Assembly (NCBI RefSeq): GCF_001650405.1
Contig: NZ_LWCU01000056.1
Span: 1 to 64,000 of the forward strand
Origin: Microbacterium sp. H83
GTDB taxonomy: Bacteria > Actinomycetota > Actinomycetes > Actinomycetales > Microbacteriaceae
DNA length: 64,000 bases
Direction of reading: 5' to 3'
The first letter of the stretch is position 1. Every line of letters begins with the position of its first letter. Below the pieces are notes generated by a model. It was not told the DNA's origin. It made no database searches and worked only from the letters and a program-made list of their open reading frames with translations. The position numbers and the translations under genes were made by a program. Below, piece after piece: positions 59,567-64,000 of the stretch.

Positions 59567-60354
59567 CGAATTCGAAGCAGGACCGGCCGCTGGACGGCTG
59601 GCGTATCCTCGTGCCCCGTGGCGGGCCGTGGGGCGACGGTGTCGCGGCGAGCCTGCGCGCCCAGGGCGCGGTTCCCGTGGTGGCACCGCTGATCAACTTC
59701 GCGCCGACCACCGACCAGGCCGCGCTCGACGTCGCGCTGGCCCAGCTGGCCGACGGCGCGTTCGACTGGCTGACCGTGACGAGCGCGACCACGGTCGACG
59801 TGATGTTCGCGCACCGTGCCGTCGTGCCGCGCACGACGAAGATCGCCGCCGTCGGCGAGACCACCGCCGCCGCACTGCAGGCGGTCGGGTACGAGGTCGC
59901 CCTCGTGCCCGACGAGGACAACTCCGCCGAGGGCATGGCGGAGCAGCTCATCGCGCTCGAGACCGAGCCTCGCCGCATCCTGGCCCTGCGCAGCGAGATC
60001 GCGAAGCCGGTGCTCAGCGTGCTCCTGCAGGAGGCCGGCCACGACGTCGACAGCGTCGTGGCATATCGCACCGTGGGTGTCCCCGTGACCGAGCGCATCA
60101 AGCGCGACGTCGAGAACGGCCGCATCAATGCGATCCTCATCACGAGCGGATCGGTCGCGGCCCAGGTGCGCGAGCAGTTCCCGGAGATCCCCGACGACAC
60201 CCTGCTCGCGGCGATCGGTCCGCGCACGGCGAAGGATGCCGGCAAGGCCGGTCTCCCGATCACGGTCATCGCCGACCGGCAGACCGTCGACGCGCTCATC
60301 GAGGCGGTGTCGAGCTTCACGCTCCCGCACGCGGCGGACGAGCTGGCGCCGTGA
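59563..60354 (+). CDS. hemD: Uroporphyrinogen-III synthase
   Basis: The 263-residue enzyme cyclises hydroxymethylbilane to uroporphyrinogen III. The fold has two alternating domains: [23 protein letters not shown] at the start and [15 protein letters not shown] motifs ([17 protein letters not shown]), then the C-terminal domain [21 protein letters not shown]. Sequence identity in this family is low, so the call leans on the gene order between hemC and hemB. Coupled by ATGA and GTGA overlaps on both sides. Confidence 0.92.
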   Translation: MTNSKQDRPLDGWRILVPRGGPWGDGVAASLRAQGAVPVVAPLINFAPTTDQAALDVALAQLADGAFDWLTVTSATTVDVMFAHRAVVPRTTKIAAVGETTAAALQAVGYEVALVPDEDNSAEGMAEQLIALETEPRRILALRSEIAKPVLSVLLQEAGHDVDSVVAYRTVGVPVTERIKRDVENGRINAILITSGSVAAQVREQFPEIPDDTLLAAIGPRTAKDAGKAGLPITVIADRQTVDALIEAVSSFTLPHAADELAP

Positions 60355-61328
60355 GCTTCCCCGAGACCCGGCTGCGCCGGCTGCGTCAGTCCCCGGCCGT
60401 GCGCGGCCTGGTGCGCGAGACCTCGCTCGAACCGCGGCAGCTCGTCCTCCCGCTGTTCGTGCGCGAGGGCATCACCGAGTCCGCTCCGATCGGCTCGATG
60501 CCCGGGGTCGCGCAGCATTCGCTGGACTCGCTGCGCGCCGTCGCGACGGAGGCGGCGGAGGCCGGAGTGGGCGGCGTGATGCTGTTCGGCGTCCCCGCGG
60601 TGCGCGACGCGCAGGGCTCGGGAGCCGACGACCCGAAGGGCATTCTCAACGTCGCCACCGAGGCTCTCGCGGCCGAGGTCGGCGACGCTCTCGTCGTGCA
60701 GACCGACCTGTGCCTCGACGAGTTCACGGATCACGGTCACTGCGGCGTCCTCGCCGCCGACGGCTCGGTCGACAACGACGCGACGCTCGTGCGCTACGCC
60801 TCGATGGCTCTCGCCCAGGCGCGCGCGGGATCGCAGCTGCTGGGGCTGTCGGGCATGATGGACGGCCAGGTCGCCGTCATCCGTCAGGCGCTGGATGCCG
60901 AGGGCTTCACCGACACGCTGCTGCTCGCGTATGCGGCGAAGTACGCGAGCGCTTTCTACGGTCCGTTCCGCGAGGCCGTCGACTCTCAGTTGAAGGGCGA
61001 CCGCCGCACGTACCAGCTCGATCCGGGCAACCGGCGGGAGGGCGTGCGCGAGGCCGTCGTCGACGAGCAGGAGGGCGCCGACATCGTGATGGTCAAGCCG
61101 GCGATGGCTTTCCTCGACGTGCTGCGCGAGGTGCGCGACACCGTCGACATCCCAGTATGGGCGTACCAGGTGTCCGGCGAGTACGCGATGATCGAGGCCG
61201 CCGCCGCGAACGGCTGGATCGATCGCCGCGCGTCGATCCTCGAATCGCTGCTCTCGATCCGTCGTGCGGGTGCCGACGTCGTGCTCACGTACTGGGCGAC
61301 CGAGGCCGCTCGCTGGCTGCGCGGCTGA
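60351..61328 (+). CDS. hemB: Delta-aminolevulinic acid dehydratase (porphobilinogen synthase)
   Basis: The 325-residue enzyme condenses two 5-aminolevulinates. The metal region reads [14 protein letters not shown]: one cysteine of the Zn triad is replaced by Asp, as in bacterial Mg-activated types. Schiff-base lysines lie in [17 protein letters not shown] (near 195) and [15 protein letters not shown] (near 247). GTG 60351 overlaps the hemD stop by GTGA, fixing the start. Confidence 0.96.
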   Translation: MSFPETRLRRLRQSPAVRGLVRETSLEPRQLVLPLFVREGITESAPIGSMPGVAQHSLDSLRAVATEAAEAGVGGVMLFGVPAVRDAQGSGADDPKGILNVATEALAAEVGDALVVQTDLCLDEFTDHGHCGVLAADGSVDNDATLVRYASMALAQARAGSQLLGLSGMMDGQVAVIRQALDAEGFTDTLLLAYAAKYASAFYGPFREAVDSQLKGDRRTYQLDPGNRREGVREAVVDEQEGADIVMVKPAMAFLDVLREVRDTVDIPVWAYQVSGEYAMIEAAAANGWIDRRASILESLLSIRRAGADVVLTYWATEAARWLRG

Positions 61329-61361
61329 CACGAAGACTCTGGAAGGACCCCTGATCTGTTG

Positions 61362-62699
61362 ATGGATGCTGTGACCGACCGCAACGACGACCTGTTCTCC
61401 GTCGCACGCACGGTGATCCCCGGCGGGGTGAACTCGCCGGTGCGCGCCTATGGATCCGTGGGCGGCACGCCGCGGTTCCTCGCCTCCGCACGGGGTGCGA
61501 CGGTGACGGATGCGGCGGGCGGCGAGTACGTCGACCTGGTCGCGTCCTGGGGCCCGGCGCTGCTCGGGCACGCGCACCCGGAGGTCGTCGCGGCCGTGCA
61601 GGAGGCGGCGACCCGAGGTCTGTCGTTCGGGGCGCCGACGGAGGGCGAGATCGAGCTCGCCGCGCTCATCGCGGATCGGGTGCGGGTCGGCGATGCGCGA
61701 CCCGTCGAGCGCGTGCGCCTCGTGTCGACCGGCACCGAGGCGACCATGACCGCCATCCGCCTGGCGCGCGGCGCCACGGGCCGCGATCTGCTGGTGAAGT
61801 TCGCCGGCCACTATCACGGGCACTCCGACGGCCTGCTGGCCGCTGCGGGTTCGGGCGTCGCGACCCTCGCGCTGCCGGGCTCGGCGGGAGTTCCGGCGCC
61901 CATCGCGGCGCAGACCCTCGTGATCGACTACAACGACCGGGATGCCCTCGAGGCGGTCTTCGCCGAGCATGGCGACCGGATCGCCGCGGTCATCGTCGAG
62001 GCCGCGGCGGCGAACATGGGTGTCGTCGCGCCGCTTCCGGGATTCAATCGCTTCATCGCGGACACGGCGCACGCGCACGGTGCCCTGATGATCCTCGACG
62101 AGGTGCTCACGGGCTTCCGCGTGCATCCCGCCGGCTTCTGGGGGCTGCAGGCCGATGCGGGCGAGGAGTACCTGCCCGACATCATCACGTTCGGCAAGGT
62201 CGTCGGCGGGGGGATGCCGCTGGCCGCGCTCGGCGGTCGTGCTGAGGTCATGGACCTGCTGGCACCGGTGGGTCCCGTCTACCAGGCCGGCACACTGTCG
62301 GGGAACCCGCTCTCGGTCGCCGCGGGACTCGCGACTCTGCGCCTGGCGACCCCCGAGGTCTACGCGACGGTGGACGCGTCGGCGGCGCGCCTCGCGGGCG
62401 CTCTCGACCGTGCTCTGACGGAGGCCGGCGTCACCCACGCCGTGGCGAATGCCGGGAGCCTCTTCAACCCGTCGTTCCGTGCCTCCGCTCCCCGTGACTA
62501 CATCGAGGCTCAGGCGCAGGAGACCTTCCGCTACGCGCCCTTCTTCCACTCGATGCGCGAGCAGGGGGTGGCCCTGCCCCCGAGCGTCTTCGAAGCGTGG
62601 TTCCTCACCGCCGCACACGGCGAGGACGAGCTGGAGCGGATCGAGGCCGCCCTGCCCGCCGCCGCGGCTGCCGCAGCTTCCGCCTCACCTGCGCTGTAG
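61362..62699 (+). CDS. hemL: Glutamate-1-semialdehyde 2,1-aminomutase
   Basis: The 445-residue PLP enzyme converts glutamate-1-semialdehyde into 5-aminolevulinate, the step after HemA. It begins [24 protein letters not shown]; the PLP Asp lies in [19 protein letters not shown] and the Schiff-base Lys in [20 protein letters not shown] near residue 280. ATG 61362 follows GGAAGG after a long spacer of about 15 bases; TTG 61359 is in frame one codon upstream. The C-terminal Ala-rich tail ([14 protein letters not shown]) is unusual but short. It ends 34 bp before the converging DUF222 gene. Confidence 0.96.
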   Translation: MDAVTDRNDDLFSVARTVIPGGVNSPVRAYGSVGGTPRFLASARGATVTDAAGGEYVDLVASWGPALLGHAHPEVVAAVQEAATRGLSFGAPTEGEIELAALIADRVRVGDARPVERVRLVSTGTEATMTAIRLARGATGRDLLVKFAGHYHGHSDGLLAAAGSGVATLALPGSAGVPAPIAAQTLVIDYNDRDALEAVFAEHGDRIAAVIVEAAAANMGVVAPLPGFNRFIADTAHAHGALMILDEVLTGFRVHPAGFWGLQADAGEEYLPDIITFGKVVGGGMPLAALGGRAEVMDLLAPVGPVYQAGTLSGNPLSVAAGLATLRLATPEVYATVDASAARLAGALDRALTEAGVTHAVANAGSLFNPSFRASAPRDYIEAQAQETFRYAPFFHSMREQGVALPPSVFEAWFLTAAHGEDELERIEAALPAAAAAAASASPAL

Positions 62700-62733
62700 G
62701 CACGGGGTTCTCCCGACACGCGCGAGCTGTGTC

Positions 62734-64000
62734 TCAGAAGGCCGCCGGCTCCTGCGCTGACGCCGTCGCAAGGGGGTGCTCGACGAACATCACCCGGCGG
62801 CGAGGCGAGTCTCGATATGTCCGCCCCAACGGACTGAACCAGTCGATGGTGCCGTCGGGCCGCTGCTGAGCGGTCCAGCGGTGCTCGTCGGCGACGTCGG
62901 GATGCTTGAGCGCATGGTGCGTCGCACACAGGTGAGCGAGGTTCCCGGTCTCGGTCCTCCCGCCCTTCGCGTGGTCGAACGTGTGGTCGAGCTGACTCCG
63001 ATGAACCGGCATCCGGCATCCGGGGAAGCGGCAGTGCTGATCGCGCGCCCGTAGGAAGCGGCGCATCGGCTCGGACGGGGTGTACGTATCGGTCTCTCTG
63101 ACGAGCCCCGTCGGATCGAGGAAGAGTCGCGACCATCCGCTGTTGCGGCCGGCGAGGTCCCGCGCGATGTCAGGGTGCAGAGGGCCGTGCCCGTCGAGCT
63201 GCGCCGGCCGCTCGTCGCATTCCGCGAGCGTCGTGCCGGCGACCGTGACCTGGATCCGCGCCCGGATGTTGTCGAGCCCTGAGCCGTTCGCCGCGCTCGG
63301 ATCGGAGGCGAGCAGCAGATCGATCAGGAGGTCGGTGCGCACCTGATCGATCGTGCGCGTGTCTGCCGGCACATGCTCGACGTCGGGGCTGTGCTCGGGA
63401 TCGAGGAGAGGATCGAGGAGTGAGTCGAGGAGAGGGTCGCCAGAAGGGTCGGTCGTGAAGGTGCCGTCGCCGAAGATGGCGTAGTCATCGCGAGCCGGGT
63501 CGTCCTGCGCGATGTCTTCGGGATAGACGGGGTTCTCGCCGTCATCGATCGGCTCGAGGACGGGCTCGCGGTCACCGCGGCCGCCGATGACGGCGCGCGC
63601 GAGCTGAGTCAGGCGGTCCATGATCGCAGCGGCCAGGTGCTCGGGGAGCACGATCGTGATCACCGCGAGACCGTCTCCGGCGGGACGCATCGTCACCGTG
63701 CGCTCGGATGCCGCACGCGCATGCCGTTGCTCGATCGTCGCCCCGGCGAGGGTCGCGGCCAGCTCGCGCAGATGCGTGCGGGTGCGCGCCGGCGTCTCGT
63801 TCTGCGCGACGATGACGGCGACCGTGTCGTAGAGCGGCAGCACGTCGGCATCCGCCGTGCCGTCGTCGATCGCCTCGCGGACGACCCCGGCGGCCCGCAC
63901 GATCTCGCGGACATGCGCGACCGTGATCGCGCCCTCGCGGAACGCCGCGCGCACCTGCGGGTGGTGCCTCGCGAGGAAAGCGGCGTCGGTGAACGCGTAC
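62734..64000 (-). CDS. DUF222 / HNH endonuclease-domain protein, 5' end outside window
   Basis: The frame stays open to the edge, so the gene is incomplete at its N-terminus; the visible part covers about 422 residues. It has the DUF222 body (ARHHPQVRAAFREGAITVAHVREIV) and a C-terminal HNH zinc element (HCRFPGCRMPVHRSQLDHTFDHAKGGRTETGNLAHLC, then ATHHALKH). An acidic Leu-Asp stretch (DPLLDSLLDPLLDP) comes from a short 15-bp repeat near 63404-63437. It is a distant paralogue of the gene at the left edge and lies on the opposite strand. Confidence 0.85.
   Translation of the reverse strand, partial: YAFTDAAFLARHHPQVRAAFREGAITVAHVREIVRAAGVVREAIDDGTADADVLPLYDTVAVIVAQNETPARTRTHLRELAATLAGATIEQRHARAASERTVTMRPAGDGLAVITIVLPEHLAAAIMDRLTQLARAVIGGRGDREPVLEPIDDGENPVYPEDIAQDDPARDDYAIFGDGTFTTDPSGDPLLDSLLDPLLDPEHSPDVEHVPADTRTIDQVRTDLLIDLLLASDPSAANGSGLDNIRARIQVTVAGTTLAECDERPAQLDGHGPLHPDIARDLAGRNSGWSRLFLDPTGLVRETDTYTPSEPMRRFLRARDQHCRFPGCRMPVHRSQLDHTFDHAKGGRTETGNLAHLCATHHALKHPDVADEHRWTAQQRPDGTIDWFSPLGRTYRDSPRRRVMFVEHPLATASAQEPAAF

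Overview
The window is about 64 kb of very GC-rich, densely coding chromosome. Gene content and sequence style point to a Gram-positive actinobacterium of the family Microbacteriaceae, most likely Microbacterium or a close relative. The clues are two DUF222/HNH (13E12-type) genes, an Actinobacteria-style coproporphyrin-dependent heme cluster with a HemQ-type enzyme, a HAIR operator before a Clp ATPase, and many leaderless-type promoters (TANNNT followed 6-7 bases later by ATG or GTG). This assignment is inference from composition and families; no rRNA gene is present. I saw no tRNA or rRNA gene, CRISPR array, transposase or intact prophage, and no gap between genes exceeds about 230 bp.

Layout. 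0-3 kb: DUF222/HNH gene, a truncated membrane protein gene, a MarR regulator and a hypothetical gene. 3-7 kb: two GT4 glycosyltransferases and small membrane proteins. 7-14 kb: GlxA-type regulator, TANGO2-like protein, CoaBC, an HspR-type-controlled ClpB lacking its N domain, and an amino acid permease. 14-20 kb: nitroreductase, LysR regulator and the proline catabolic fusion enzyme PutA. 20-27 kb: a NatAB-like ABC exporter, a membrane protein, a BenE-like transporter and a NarL-type two-component system that shares a DNA motif with the ABC operon. 27-29 kb: a decayed stretch (MFS gene lacking its first helix, a VOC fragment, an HxlR regulator) and a DHFR-like reductase. 29-35 kb: HAD phosphatases, XthA, PyrE, ROK kinase, a repeat coiled-coil protein, AnmK and a YdeI-family protein. 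35-38 kb: an Nramp manganese transporter/DtxR regulator unit with two palindromic operators. 38-48 kb: TrmH-type methyltransferase, a frameshifted PhnB/VOC gene, MATE, DUF1992, M13 peptidase, a beta-lactamase-like protein without its nucleophile, DHA2 and PTR2 transporters and a GNAT-like protein. 48-52 kb: glycyl-tRNA synthetase, membrane proteins, DUF1801, an HhH DNA-repair protein and a second repeat coiled-coil protein.

52-62.7 kb holds the heme cluster: hemA diverges from hemE-hemY, then a YtxH-like/holin-like/DUF3618 membrane trio, then hemQ-hemC-hemD-hemB-hemL. Together these cover glutamyl-tRNA to uroporphyrinogen III, its decarboxylation, oxidation to coproporphyrin III and the last decarboxylation to heme. 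The glutamyl-tRNA synthetase and ferrochelatase are not in the window. The right edge cuts a second DUF222/HNH gene, in inverted orientation to the one at the left edge.

I found no complete undescribed multi-gene system. The observations I rate highest are the fixed leaderless promoter geometry, the palindromes at the mntH start codon, a catalytically dead class A beta-lactamase homologue, twin coiled-coil proteins with 54-bp tandem repeats, the membrane trio inside the heme cluster, and a hexamer (GGATGC/GCATCC) that appears to drive local codon choice.
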